In this document: positions 43,273 through 51,906 of the stretch, in pieces | Layout: each line of letters starts with the position of its first letter | Numbering within the stretch: position 1 is the first letter of the stretch | Source: Flavobacterium sp. NRK1 | Lineage (GTDB): Bacteria; Bacteroidota; Bacteroidia; Flavobacteriales; Flavobacteriaceae | Length of the DNA: 64,000 nucleotides | Direction of reading: 5' to 3' | Assembly: GCF_024054175.1 (NCBI RefSeq) | Contig: NZ_JAMXLA010000001.1 | Span: forward strand, 2,877,324-2,941,323 | Made by a program: the position numbers and the translations under genes | Notes under the pieces: generated by a model | What the model was told of the DNA's origin: nothing | What the model saw: only the letters and a program-made list of their open reading frames with translations | Databases searched by the model: none

Positions 43273-43530
43273 CTATTCCGATTTAAGTTGTTCAAGTACC
43301 GTTTCAACATCCCTGTTTACACTGTCATCTTTCACCCGACCAAGCCAGAAATTACCAAGCTGGTTCCAGCTGTCAACATCATTATATTTTGGAAGCTTTT
43401 CCGATATAATGCGTATAAAGCTCTGCCTGGTCTTAAAACCAAGACCCCTGTATTCATTAAGCAGCCATACAGCCTTACCCCATGAAGCCATTTCATTATC
43501 TACAGGCGATATGCAAATATTATTTTTCAT
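43273..43530 (-). CDS. First early phage gene, hypothetical
   Basis: The 85-residue protein starts at the ATG at 43530 (MKNNICISPVDNEMASWGKA). WLLNEYRGLGFKTRQSFIRI and WNQLGNFWLGRVKDDSVNRD suggest an HTH-like or small helical fold. It is the first gene reading away from the repressor and would be the first made on induction. Function unknown; an antirepressor or Cro-like role is possible. Confidence 0.52.
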   Translation of the reverse strand: MKNNICISPVDNEMASWGKAVWLLNEYRGLGFKTRQSFIRIISEKLPKYNDVDSWNQLGNFWLGRVKDDSVNRDVETVLEQLKSE

Positions 43531-43599
43531 ACATTTACTGGTTTTTGTGGCATGGCACACTCTTTGAAAACTACATAGGCTTTGTTAGAGTGGCACGGC
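43531..43599. promoter_or_regulatory. Divergent operator/promoter region of the lysis-lysogeny switch
   Basis: This is the 69-base gap between the divergent early operon and the repressor. It holds two related 11-base words, TGGCATGGCAC and TGGCACGGCAT, near its ends, and an inverted pair CACTCT/AGAGTG around an AT-rich centre. These are plausible repressor sites. Binding is not shown by the sequence. Confidence 0.5.
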
Positions 43600-44088
43600 A
43601 TGACAAATATAGAAAATAATACGAACAAACCAAACAAAATTGTGGAAAATAATACGAATTTAAGCAATAGATTGATGCAATTTATTGAATATAAAGGAAT
43701 TAGCATTAACAAGTTTTCTGATAAAATAGGAACTTCAAACAGCTATTTTAATAAAGTATTCAAAAATAATACGTCAATAGGGTCAGATAAAATAGAGAAA
43801 ATACTACGAACCTACCCCGAACTTTCACCTTCATGGTTATTTTTAGAAAAAGGAGATATGATAATTTCAGAAGGCAATTATGATATCAATAATGAAATAA
43901 AAATCATCAGCGAGCCTGAAAATTTTTACCATAATGCCGACAAGCTTGCCGATTATATTATTGAGAACACAGAAGACCTGCTGAAAAATAAAAAATTCAA
44001 TACATGGTACGACAATATATTCCTTAAGGGTCGCATTGAAGGCCTTAAGGAATATATCAGGAATAATTTTGAAAAGGTTAGTAAATAA
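43600..44088 (+). CDS. Phage repressor (cI-like XRE-family HTH)
   Basis: The 162-residue protein starts at the ATG at 43600. Residues about 22-85 form an XRE HTH (LSNRLMQFIEYKGISINKFS, DKIGTSNSYFNKVFKNNTSI, GSDKIEKILRTYPELSPSWL) of the type found in Bacteroidetes phage repressors. The C-terminal half is helical and acidic with no S24 autoprotease motif, so induction would have to work by another route than RecA-stimulated self-cleavage. It diverges from the early operon, as expected for a maintenance repressor. Confidence 0.83.
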   Translation: MTNIENNTNKPNKIVENNTNLSNRLMQFIEYKGISINKFSDKIGTSNSYFNKVFKNNTSIGSDKIEKILRTYPELSPSWLFLEKGDMIISEGNYDINNEIKIISEPENFYHNADKLADYIIENTEDLLKNKKFNTWYDNIFLKGRIEGLKEYIRNNFEKVSK

Positions 44089-44206
44089 TGTTTTGGGAAG
44101 AAAACGAAATAAATAGCAACAGCTGGCTTATTTCGTCCAAAAGCATACGGCGCTCACATTCCAGCGCAATAAGCCTTACATCATAACATAAGGTTTGTTG
44201 ATCCAT
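44078..44206 (-). CDS. Possible small antisense-side phage protein, 42 residues
   Basis: The frame runs from ATG (44206) to TAA (44078), begins MDQQTLCYDVRLIALECERR and continues MLLDEISQLLLF. It occupies most of the 216-base gap between the repressor and the HIRAN gene, on the opposite strand, and its end overlaps the repressor stop by 11 bases. The composition is protein-like, but evidence is thin. Confidence 0.3.
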   Translation of the reverse strand: MDQQTLCYDVRLIALECERRMLLDEISQLLLFISFSSQNIIY

Positions 44207-44304
44207 AATAGCAGGTTGGTTAATAGGTGGAAGTTTACAACGCTGTAAATGTTAAATTATTACAAATATTTTTAGTAAGTTTGATAAACCAATTTTTACC
44301 AACA

Positions 44305-45231
44305 ATGAAAAAAATCAACCCGTTATACAAACTATCTGCCGGACTATTTTTAGTAGCAATTATAATAATTTCAATAAAAAACTTAACTAATAAAGAAAAC
44401 ATTGCAACATATAGAAAGGAATCTGATACAAACAATACAAAAGTATTTTTTTATATTTCAGGATGTGTATTTTTAGGACTTGTAGCCAGGCAAATTCAAA
44501 AAAGCAGGATCAATAATATAGCTAAAAATACTACTCAAAGCATTAGCATAAAAAAGAATAACACCTCTGAAAGCAAGAATAAAAAAACAGGCGATTTACG
44601 ACGTGAAGTTAAGAGTTACGATATTAAAGGGTTAGAATATAGAAACATAAAAGATAGTGATAGAGGCTTTTTCTATGGCTATATTTCTCACATCGCTCAT
44701 GAAAAAGACAAAAATGCAATACAGATAATTAATTCCGATAATAAATTAATAGGCTATTTACCAAAAGGTAAAAGCAAATTAGTTAAACACTTATACGAAT
44801 GGCATAACGGAACTTTACCTTGCTGGGGAAACATTACTAACGATTACTATTTCAGAGGCTCTTATGTAAGTTTTCCATTAGGTTCACCCGCCAACGAAAT
44901 TAATAAATATGTTCAAATACTTGAAATAGATAAAACTAATACTATTTTAAAAAATAAAAAAAGTATATCGCCTGATGAAGTTTTTACAATATTTGATAAT
45001 TATTTAAAAGCACATGAGATATATCTAACATTAGAAAACAAACTAATATTAATTGATTCCCCTTACAATTTAATTGCAGGGTTCACAAAAAGGCTTGAAG
45101 AAAATAAGGATTGGAACCGCCTTATAAAACTTGAAAACTACATGCATATAATAAATCATATGCCGAAAACCACAAAACCAGCCACTTTACGCAGAATCGA
45201 AATAGCAAAGTCAGAGCTCGCCAAAATCTAA
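44305..45231 (+). CDS. Membrane-anchored HIRAN-domain protein (lysogenic conversion candidate)
   Basis: I start this at the ATG at 44305 (MKKINPLYKLSAGLFLVAII), giving 308 residues. Two membrane spans (about 9-25 and 46-62) are followed by a Lys/Ser/Asn linker. Residues about 104-165 then fit the HIRAN pattern (KGLEYRNIKDSDRGFFYGYI, SHIAHEKDKNAIQIINSDNK, LIGYLPKGKSKLVKHLYE). HIRAN domains elsewhere bind 3' ends of ssDNA in Rad5/HLTF helicases. The rest (EVFTIFDNYLKAHEIYLTLE; a helical tail) is unknown. The gene is AT-rich and sits between repressor and integrase on the repressor strand, so it is probably expressed in the lysogen. A -7-like TAAGTTTG ends 22 bases before the start. Superinfection exclusion or defence is a guess. 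Confidence 0.7.
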   Translation: MKKINPLYKLSAGLFLVAIIIISIKNLTNKENIATYRKESDTNNTKVFFYISGCVFLGLVARQIQKSRINNIAKNTTQSISIKKNNTSESKNKKTGDLRREVKSYDIKGLEYRNIKDSDRGFFYGYISHIAHEKDKNAIQIINSDNKLIGYLPKGKSKLVKHLYEWHNGTLPCWGNITNDYYFRGSYVSFPLGSPANEINKYVQILEIDKTNTILKNKKSISPDEVFTIFDNYLKAHEIYLTLENKLILIDSPYNLIAGFTKRLEENKDWNRLIKLENYMHIINHMPKTTKPATLRRIEIAKSELAKI

Positions 45232-46442
45232 CCAATTACCTTAAACAGCGCAGCATCGCGCACCGCTTCCGGGTAACGGTCTTTATAGTAGGTATCCACA
45301 CCGTCGCGCTCATGGCCCATAAGCTCGCGCAGCAGGTCTTCTTCTATAAATAGCTGTTTGGCTATATTCCCAAAGGTATGGCGCGCCATTTTTATACCCA
45401 GGTTGCCGCCGGCACCTTCCAGTGCTATGCCGTGCCGTTTTTGTATCAGTACCAGCTTGCGCCCCATAGCCCGCCGAAAGGTTTTATACCCCTCATTATC
45501 CTTGCGCCACGGGAATAAATATTCACCCGGTTCGGCATATTTATCAATTATTGCCTGTGCTTTCGGGTGCAGCTTCAAATCTACCATAGTAGCCGAATTT
45601 CCTTTTACACGGTTAAAATACACGCGCCCGTTCTTAATATCGCTATGCTTCAGATAGTACACATTTATCAGGTCGGCACCGCCCAGGTAAAACTGCAGCA
45701 GCCAAAGGTCCGTCCAGCGGTGCATACTCTCATAGTCGTGTACCAGGTTTTCAATCTGCCGCACCGTATCGGCACCGGCAATCTTCTTGCGCGTCTGCGA
45801 ACCCCGCACGGTAAGCCCCTTAAAAACACCCTCAAACGGCTTTTTATCGTCCATGCCGTAGGTTTTCACCGCTTTATTATATAAAGCCCGCAGCGTACGC
45901 AGGTAATGGCTTACAGTCGATTTTTTATTACCTATGGCAAACTTATGATCGCGGAACTCCATCAGCAGGCGGTAATCAATATCTGCCAGGCGCACTCCGC
46001 TCCTGAAATTTTCCAGCTGCGAGAGCCCCTCCTTATATACCCGGATATTGCCGCGTTTTTTATTGGCATTTACGTAATCCTTAGCCTTTTCAAACTTTTC
46101 AGCCGCCGATTCCATAGATGCAATAAGCCCGTCGCAGAACTCCTTAAATGTTTCCACACTGCTTTGCTGTTTAAAAAGCAGGCGGTACACTTTTTCAATA
46201 TCCGTTTCACGGCTTTTTACCAGTTTGTCGGCAGCGATCTTAATTTTGGAAATAATAGGGTAGAGGATATCATAATCAGGATGCCTGCGCGAAATAATAC
46301 CTTCATCGGCAATAAAGTGTTCTTTTTTACAACGGCCAACCTGGTATTTTTTCTTTTTCCCCTGGTGCGATATAACAAACGAAAGCGGATAACCCTCGGC
46401 AGTATCCTTTTCGCCTGTCAGCAGTTTAAGATTCACAGTCAT
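45228..46442 (-). CDS. int: Phage integrase, tyrosine recombinase
   Basis: The 404-residue protein starts at the ATG at 46442. The N-terminal part includes an Arm/SAM-like core-binding domain (TFKEFCDGLIASMESAAEKF, then STVSHYLRTLRALYNKAVKT). The catalytic domain has KGNSATMVDLKLHP with the beta-hairpin Lys, ARHTFGNIAKQLF with Arg354-His355, LMGHE with His377 and the likely nucleophile Tyr386 in VDTYYKDRY. The usual first Arg is not obvious: the region reads YLGGADLINVYYLK, a substitution I recall in several Bacteroidetes integrases. It lies next to attR and the target tRNA-Arg, and overlaps the HIRAN gene end by 4 bases. Confidence 0.92.
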   Translation of the reverse strand: MTVNLKLLTGEKDTAEGYPLSFVISHQGKKKKYQVGRCKKEHFIADEGIISRRHPDYDILYPIISKIKIAADKLVKSRETDIEKVYRLLFKQQSSVETFKEFCDGLIASMESAAEKFEKAKDYVNANKKRGNIRVYKEGLSQLENFRSGVRLADIDYRLLMEFRDHKFAIGNKKSTVSHYLRTLRALYNKAVKTYGMDDKKPFEGVFKGLTVRGSQTRKKIAGADTVRQIENLVHDYESMHRWTDLWLLQFYLGGADLINVYYLKHSDIKNGRVYFNRVKGNSATMVDLKLHPKAQAIIDKYAEPGEYLFPWRKDNEGYKTFRRAMGRKLVLIQKRHGIALEGAGGNLGIKMARHTFGNIAKQLFIEEDLLRELMGHERDGVDTYYKDRYPEAVRDAALFKVIG

Positions 46443-46568
46443 ACAAGTCCAATTTTTCAGGTAACCCTTTTTTAAAGTCCATACAAAGTACAAAAATGTA
46501 TCAAAAGTTACCATTTTGTATCGGTAAATGTATAAAAAAGATTGTAATGTGTGAAGTGTATAAACAAC
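46443..46568. other. attP arm region upstream of integrase
   Basis: This 126-base AT-rich stretch has no gene. It contains repeated TGTAT words (TGTATCAAAA, TTGTATCGGT, ATGTATAAAA), plausible integrase arm-binding sites, and must hold the integrase promoter. Confidence 0.4.
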
Positions 46569-46592
46569 AAAACCCCTGTAATAAGGGGTTTT
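46569..46592 (-). terminator. Phage-supplied terminator behind tRNA-Arg
   Basis: The hairpin AAAACCCC/GGGGTTTT lies 7 bases beyond the tRNA 3' end, just inside the prophage. On the minus strand it ends in T residues. It replaces the host terminator now stranded at 13545-13573. Confidence 0.75.
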
Positions 46593-46598
46593 AGTGTT

Positions 46599-46673
<75 letters not shown>

Positions 46674-46704
46674 CTGATCGTCGATCAAATTCAGTATTTT
46701 TTTG

Positions 46705-46779
46705 TCGGGGTGGCAGGATTCGAACCTGCGACCTCCTGGTCCCAAACCAGGCGCGATGACCGGGCTACGCTACACCCCG
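46705..46779 (-). tRNA. tRNA-Pro (anticodon TGG)
   Basis: The 75-base gene has acceptor CGGGGTG/CACCCCG, anticodon stem CCTGG/CCAGG around TTTGGGA, a T-arm with GGTTCGAATC and discriminator A. It lies 31 bases upstream of tRNA-Arg. Confidence 0.97.
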
Positions 46780-46787
46780 AAAAGAAG

Positions 46788-46871
46788 CGGAGAGACAGGG
46801 ATTCGAACCCTGGCGACGTTTGCACGCCGACAGATTAGCAATCTGCTCCGTTACCACTCCGGCACCTCTCC
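46788..46871 (-). tRNA. tRNA-Ser (anticodon GCT)
   Basis: The 84-base class II tRNA has acceptor GGAGAGG/TCTCTCC (one G-U), an anticodon loop TTGCTAA, a variable arm (CGGCGTGCAAACGTCG) and a T-arm with GGTTCGAATC. It lies 8 bases upstream of tRNA-Pro and is the first gene of the run. Confidence 0.95.
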
Positions 46872-47030
46872 TCTTTAAACCGCTCAAAAGTTTTACCCTT
46901 TTTGCGGTTGCAAATGTAGCAGTTGATTCTATTATCTGCAACTATTTTTAAAGGTTTTTTTGATTTTTTTGTAACGTTAACTTAAAGTCTTTAACAGTCA
47001 ATACTATAGTGTCCGATATTTTTTAAAAAA

Positions 47031-47603
47031 TTATTGAATGCACTTAAGGTTATTTATAAAATATCCTTCAGGAAAATATTTTTTTTTCATTGTTTCGCTG
47101 TCCAGTTCTTTTTTAACCGGGTAATCTACGGTATCATTTACATACTTAACCCTTATAAATGATATTGCATTTTGTTCCAGTTCTCCAAGAGAACCTTTTG
47201 TAAAAAGAAAAGTTCCGGTTAATATTCTTAAGTTATTTTTTTCATTTTCATCATAAACCAATCCGGAACACTGATCTTCCGTTGCGCTTATAAGTGTAAT
47301 AATTTTACCGTTTGTAAGCTGTATATAGATTTTTGAAGCTCTGTCTAAACAATATACTTTTGGAAATTCTTTACTTTTTGCAAGCAGCTGAAAATTAAGG
47401 ATGGGTACTCCTTCACTATTTGTGAGTGAAAAAAACATAAACTGAGATGTTCCTCCAAATACTTTTTCATACATAAGGTATTCTTTGGTAGATTTTAGTT
47501 CTTTTCCGTCTTCACTGCTCACAACAGTATATTCACAATCATTTTTTTGGGCATGGGTAAAAAATGTGGTACTAAGTAATAATAAAATAAAAAATTTCTT
47601 CAT
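47031..47603 (-). CDS. Secreted hypothetical protein
   Basis: The 190-residue protein has a signal peptide (MKKFFILLLLSTTFFTHAQ, cleavage near residue 19). The mature part is beta-rich (FMFFSLTNSEGVPILNFQLL; IYIQLTNGKIITLISATEDQ) with a few Cys. I know no family for it. It is probably periplasmic or secreted. Confidence 0.65.
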   Translation of the reverse strand: MKKFFILLLLSTTFFTHAQKNDCEYTVVSSEDGKELKSTKEYLMYEKVFGGTSQFMFFSLTNSEGVPILNFQLLAKSKEFPKVYCLDRASKIYIQLTNGKIITLISATEDQCSGLVYDENEKNNLRILTGTFLFTKGSLGELEQNAISFIRVKYVNDTVDYPVKKELDSETMKKKYFPEGYFINNLKCIQ

Positions 47604-47695
47604 GGTATAGAATAGTATTGGACGCCAAATATAATCAAAATGTACTGGCAGATGCTTTTAAGGAAAGTATTAGCCTTCAAATAATCAATATTTCA

Positions 47696-48877
47696 CTATA
47701 AAATAACTTTAGAGCAAATAAGTACTATTTTTTCATTTTTTATATTAGTAGTGAAAAAAGCATAAATGTTGCCACCATCTTTAATTTTCCATTTTTTGCG
47801 AAGGTCTTCAACTGTAAGCGGAAAGTTACGGGTTGTAATATTCATTTTTTTTGCTTCAAGCTGCTTCATTTCTGTTTTTTGATAGGGCAAAATAGTATCA
47901 ATCACAAAACTTCGGCCTTCAAAGGGTATTAGTTTGTCTGAAGTATATAATTGGGAATGTTTTTGCAGCTTGGTAATTTTATAATGATGCGCTACAGCAT
48001 CAAAAGCTCCTGATTTCATTATGGCGCTATTGGGCTCATATACATATTTTTTGGGCAGCGAATAAGGTGCTTCCTCCGTCGGTTCATAAGATGTGGTAAA
48101 GATATCTTCACCATCTTTAGTAAGATTTACAGCAGTAAGCATAGGTATGCCGTTAAAACCTTTATTTAATATCCAGAGCAATTCTTTTACTTCATTATTT
48201 ACGGCTACTACATGAATAGCTTTAACAGAATGTAATTCGGATAAGCCGGCACTTATATCTAATATAGGAGCAGTCTTAATCAAAATATTATCGGAATAAT
48301 TAAAATAGTTCTCAAGTAATTCAGGCACATTAGGCAGACAGTCCTTTAACATGAAAACCTTGCCTTTAGCATCATTCCGCCTGGCAGGGTCTATATAAAT
48401 CCAGTCGTATTGTTTATTTGAATTGGTAAGAATGTCAAAACTGTCACCGGATATGCATTCAATATTTTCTGCATTTAATATTTTAAAATTATGTTTTGCA
48501 ATTGCAGAAAGCTCCGGATTAATCTCGCAATGCGTCACTATTGTTATTTTTTTTGAGAAATAATAATCATCAATACCAAAGCCACCGGTAAGATCAATTA
48601 GACTTTTGCCTGGAACAAGCCCTGATTTGTATTTTGCTGCAATCTCAGATGAGGTTTGTTCCACAGATATTTTTGAAGGATAAATAATATTTTCGGCAGA
48701 ATACCAAGTAGGGAGCTTATCCTTTGCTTTTTCACGCGCTGCAATTTGTCCGAGTAAATCGGTCCAGTCAATATCAGGGAAAGGATTTTTTTGCAGTGCC
48801 AGTTGGGTAACAGGCCTGCCTGTATTATCTATAATAAACTGCTGAATTTTTGGCAATAAAAGTTTCTCGAAAAGCAA
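47696..48877 (-). CDS. SAM-dependent methyltransferase, THUMP-like type
   Basis: The 393-residue protein contains a Rossmann methyltransferase: motif I LIDLTGGFGIDDYYF (about 93-107), CEINPELSAIAKHN, and DWIYIDPARRNDAKG with the DPARR catalytic-loop motif near 163-167. The C-terminal part (LTVEDLRKKWKIKDGGNIYA) looks like a THUMP-like RNA-binding region. Such proteins methylate RNA (tRNA or rRNA guanine). The exact target is unknown. It lies 2 bases from the AI-2E family gene, and these two form a unit. Confidence 0.78.
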   Translation of the reverse strand: MLFEKLLLPKIQQFIIDNTGRPVTQLALQKNPFPDIDWTDLLGQIAAREKAKDKLPTWYSAENIIYPSKISVEQTSSEIAAKYKSGLVPGKSLIDLTGGFGIDDYYFSKKITIVTHCEINPELSAIAKHNFKILNAENIECISGDSFDILTNSNKQYDWIYIDPARRNDAKGKVFMLKDCLPNVPELLENYFNYSDNILIKTAPILDISAGLSELHSVKAIHVVAVNNEVKELLWILNKGFNGIPMLTAVNLTKDGEDIFTTSYEPTEEAPYSLPKKYVYEPNSAIMKSGAFDAVAHHYKITKLQKHSQLYTSDKLIPFEGRSFVIDTILPYQKTEMKQLEAKKMNITTRNFPLTVEDLRKKWKIKDGGNIYAFFTTNIKNEKIVLICSKVIL

Positions 48878-48879
48878 AT

Positions 48880-49971
48880 TTATATGTCTTTAGTAAGTAG
48901 TTTAACAACAATATTTTGTGGAAAAAACTCTTTAGCAACTACTTTAATAGCTGTATAAAGCGGTATGGCAATTATCATTCCCAGTATACCGAACAAAAAT
49001 CCGCTGGCTAAAATTACTATAAATATTTCAAGTGGGTGCGAATTGACGCTATTAGAAAAAATCAGTGGAGAGGTAACATTATTATCTATAACCTGAGCAA
49101 CGCAGTATCCTATGAATACGTACAACGTGGTAGATAGCATATCTCCTTGTGCTTCAGGGCCAATGTTACCCAATAATGTCATTATTACTACCAAAGCTGT
49201 AGCAATTAAAGGGCCTATATAAGGAATGATGTTAAGCAGAGCCGTTATAAATGCAATTATAAACGCGTTTTCTACACCAAAAATAAGCAATACTGTGAGG
49301 TATAATATAAATAGTACAGTCATTTGTAATATTAAGCCAATGAAATAACGACTCAATAAATGATTTATCTTATGGAAAGAGTTTAATATTTTATCTTCAT
49401 GCTCGTCTGGCAGTATTTTTTTTGTACCAGACAAAAAAAGCTTTCTGTCTTTTAAGAAAAAGAACGTTATGAATAGTACTGATGCCAGTCCAATACCAAA
49501 TCCGCTTAATACATTTATTAGTGAATTTATAAAATTGGGTATAAAACTAAAGTCTAACTGAGAGGTCAAATCAGCCTGTTTCATCAGTTTTTGTCCATCA
49601 ATGTTGTGGCCTGAAAGGTAGCTGTTTACATGATTAAGCATTTGTGTAAAATCCTGCTGAAGCTTATCTGTATCAAGTAATGAAATATTTTCACTTTGGG
49701 AGATAATTAAAGGCACAAAAAGCATTATAAAACCAGCCAGAAGGCATACAAAAAATAATAATGTTACTATAACAGCCAGAACATGCGGGAATTTTAACTT
49801 GTGTTTTAAAAAGTTAATTATAGGGCTTGCTATCATGCTTAAGATTAAAGCAATAAAAAGATAGAGAATTACTGTTTGTATCTGATATAGAAAGTATAGC
49901 AGTATACAGCATCCTACAGTTATTGCTAAAGCTCTTAAAAGCCCATTAGCAATAGTTTTAGAGGTGACCAT
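48880..49971 (-). CDS. AI-2E family transporter (YdiK/PerM type)
   Basis: The 363-residue inner-membrane protein has about seven to eight spans. ALILSMIASPIINFLKHKLK and the C-terminal LLNIIPYIGPLIATALVVIM, followed by a central LSRYFIGLILQMTVLFILYL segment, are hallmarks of the family. Members export autoinducer-2, cations or other solutes, so substrate is open. Confidence 0.9.
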   Translation of the reverse strand: MVTSKTIANGLLRALAITVGCCILLYFLYQIQTVILYLFIALILSMIASPIINFLKHKLKFPHVLAVIVTLLFFVCLLAGFIMLFVPLIISQSENISLLDTDKLQQDFTQMLNHVNSYLSGHNIDGQKLMKQADLTSQLDFSFIPNFINSLINVLSGFGIGLASVLFITFFFLKDRKLFLSGTKKILPDEHEDKILNSFHKINHLLSRYFIGLILQMTVLFILYLTVLLIFGVENAFIIAFITALLNIIPYIGPLIATALVVIMTLLGNIGPEAQGDMLSTTLYVFIGYCVAQVIDNNVTSPLIFSNSVNSHPLEIFIVILASGFLFGILGMIIAIPLYTAIKVVAKEFFPQNIVVKLLTKDI

Positions 49972-50062
49972 ATGTTGATTGTTTTATACTCCGAAAGTAT
50001 GAAAAAATTAACAAACTGAATATGCTTTAATATAACATTGTGAGTTGTAAATAGAGGAAATA

Positions 50063-50701
50063 TTAGTTGTTAAAAGCATAGTTAACTATATTGGCGCCCA
50101 TTTTAAGAGCCTTTTCCCGCACTTCCTTAGGGTCGTTATGTACTTCAGGGTCTTCCCAGCCATCACCAAGATCTGTTTCTACGGTATAAAGCAAAACAAG
50201 CCTGCCTTCTATAAAAATTCCCCATGCCTGTGGCGCTTTATTATCGTGCTCGTGTATTTTTGGCATACCCTGCGGAAAAGCAAAAGGACCTTTAAAAATT
50301 TCATGGCTTGCAGGTACTGCTACCAGTTGTTTATCAGGAAAAATTTTCGCGATTTCCTTACGTATGTATTTATCCATGCCGTAGTTATCATCTATATGAA
50401 TAAAACCTCCTGAAGTAAGATAATTTCTTAGGTTAATAACATCATTATCGCTAAAAACTACATTCCCATGCCCTGTCATGTGTATAAAAGGATATGAAAA
50501 AATATCAGGGCTGCCGGCTTCAACAGTAGCTATTTTGGTGTTTATTTTAGTATTTATATTCTGGTTACAGAATTTGGCAAGATTAGGTACAGATGTAGGA
50601 TTGCCATACCAGTCGCCTCCACCGGAATATTTAAGTACTGCAATTTCCTGCGCTATAAGCATAACGGGAGAAAGTAGTAATATATAAAGCAGTTTTTTCA
50701 T
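50063..50701 (-). CDS. DUF4159 domain-containing exported protein
   Basis: The 212-residue protein has a signal peptide (LLYILLLSPVMLIAQ) and matches DUF4159: VLKYSGGGDWYGNPTSVPNL, then FIHMTGHGNVVFSD, LRNYLTSGGFIHIDDNYGMD, and FEGRLVLLY-like and DLGDGWEDPEVHNDP segments. In Bacteroidetes these occur near gliding or transport genes. The flavodoxin-like fold suggests a binding or assembly role, not an enzyme. Confidence 0.82.
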   Translation of the reverse strand: MKKLLYILLLSPVMLIAQEIAVLKYSGGGDWYGNPTSVPNLAKFCNQNINTKINTKIATVEAGSPDIFSYPFIHMTGHGNVVFSDNDVINLRNYLTSGGFIHIDDNYGMDKYIRKEIAKIFPDKQLVAVPASHEIFKGPFAFPQGMPKIHEHDNKAPQAWGIFIEGRLVLLYTVETDLGDGWEDPEVHNDPKEVREKALKMGANIVNYAFNN

Positions 50702-50789
50702 GTATAATGATTGTGTGTAAATATAACAAAAGCAGGCTGAGCGACAAAGCTTAAATTTTGTGCTATATCTATCAATAAATACGGGATGC

Positions 50790-51149
50790 TTACTTCCTCA
50801 AAATTTTTTCCATTGCCTTTCCTTTTGCCAGTTCATCTACAAGTTTATCTAAATAGCGGATTTGCTGCATAAGTTTATCTTCAATGTCTTCTACGCGATA
50901 ACCACAAATAACTCCTGTAATTTTTGATGCATTTGGGTTGATTTGAGGTGCATTACTAAAGAAGTCCTGAAAATTTGTATTGTTGTCTAATATGTCTTGT
51001 AATTCTTTTGCATTATAACCTGTAAGCCAGAAAATAATTTCATCTACTTCTGCTTTTGCACGTCCCTTTTTCTCTGCTTTAGAAATATAATGCGGATAAA
51101 CTCCTGCAAACGACGTTTTTAAAATTCTTTCGTAATTTCTATCGTTCAT
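50790..51149 (-). CDS. DUF2200 family protein
   Basis: The 119-residue cytosolic protein starts at the ATG at 51149 ([20 protein letters not shown]). [20 protein letters not shown], then WLTGY and [20 protein letters not shown] are DUF2200 hallmarks. Function unknown. It begins 49 bases after the rsmE stop. Confidence 0.82.
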   Translation of the reverse strand: MNDRNYERILKTSFAGVYPHYISKAEKKGRAKAEVDEIIFWLTGYNAKELQDILDNNTNFQDFFSNAPQINPNASKITGVICGYRVEDIEDKLMQQIRYLDKLVDELAKGKAMEKILRK

Positions 51150-51197
51150 TTCACCTTTATTAGCTGGTATAATTAAATTATTCAATAGTACTGTAAA

Positions 51198-51905
51198 CTA
51201 TTCTTCATTTACAAATGCCACGCTGTGTGCTGCCACAACAGCTGCAGTTTCTGTACGTAGGCGTGTATTACCCAAAGATACAGGAATATAATTTTGCTGC
51301 AATGCTAATGTAATTTCTTTAGTAGAAAAATCGCCTTCAGGACCTATTAAAATAGTAACTTCTTTTTTAGGTGCAACAGCATTTTTCAGCAAACGTTTTT
51401 CGGTTTCTTCGCAATGTGCTATAAAAAGCTGCCCTCGTTGCCCGGCTTTTACAAAACTATTAAAAGCTACAGGCTCATTAAGCTTTGGCATATAATATTG
51501 CAGTGACTGTTTCATTGCGCTTTGGATTATCTTCTCAAAGCGGTCAGCTTTAAAAATCGTTCTTTCACTGTGATCACAAATAATAGGAGTTATTTCTGTA
51601 ATTCCAATTTCGGTAGCTTTTTCAAGAAACCACTCGTAACGGTCGTTCATTTTTGTTGGAGCTACCGCAAGATGAAGTGAATAGGGAGCAGGCTCATGAA
51701 ATTTTTCTCCTTTAATTTTTACTTCACATTTTTTGTCGTTGGCAAAAATAATTTCTGACGTAAATAAATACCCCGTCCCGTTAGAAATATGTATTATATC
51801 GCCTTCCTTTTTACGTAAAACTTTTACAATATGCCTGCTTTCTTCTTTATCAAAAGTAAAGTTAGTAGCAAATGGCTGTATTTCAGAATTGTAGAATAAC
51901 TGCAT
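51198..51905 (-). CDS. rsmE: 16S rRNA (uracil-1498-N3)-methyltransferase RsmE
   Basis: The 235-residue protein has an N-terminal PUA-like domain (FDKEESRHIVKVLRKKEGDI) and a SPOUT knot at the C-terminus with TILIGPEGDFSTKEITLALQ and PVSLGNTRLRTETAAVVAAH. It methylates U1498 of 16S rRNA. The gene follows tsaD by 1 base, so the two are likely co-transcribed. Confidence 0.93.
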   Translation of the reverse strand: MQLFYNSEIQPFATNFTFDKEESRHIVKVLRKKEGDIIHISNGTGYLFTSEIIFANDKKCEVKIKGEKFHEPAPYSLHLAVAPTKMNDRYEWFLEKATEIGITEITPIICDHSERTIFKADRFEKIIQSAMKQSLQYYMPKLNEPVAFNSFVKAGQRGQLFIAHCEETEKRLLKNAVAPKKEVTILIGPEGDFSTKEITLALQQNYIPVSLGNTRLRTETAAVVAAHSVAFVNEE

Positions 51906-51906
51906 G

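Noticed and set aside
43273..43712. Minus-strand frame (43527-43712) overlapping the repressor start
   Set aside because: It reads through the operator and antisense to the repressor HTH and looks like a hydrophobic mirror frame; MKNNI at 43530 is a better first early start.
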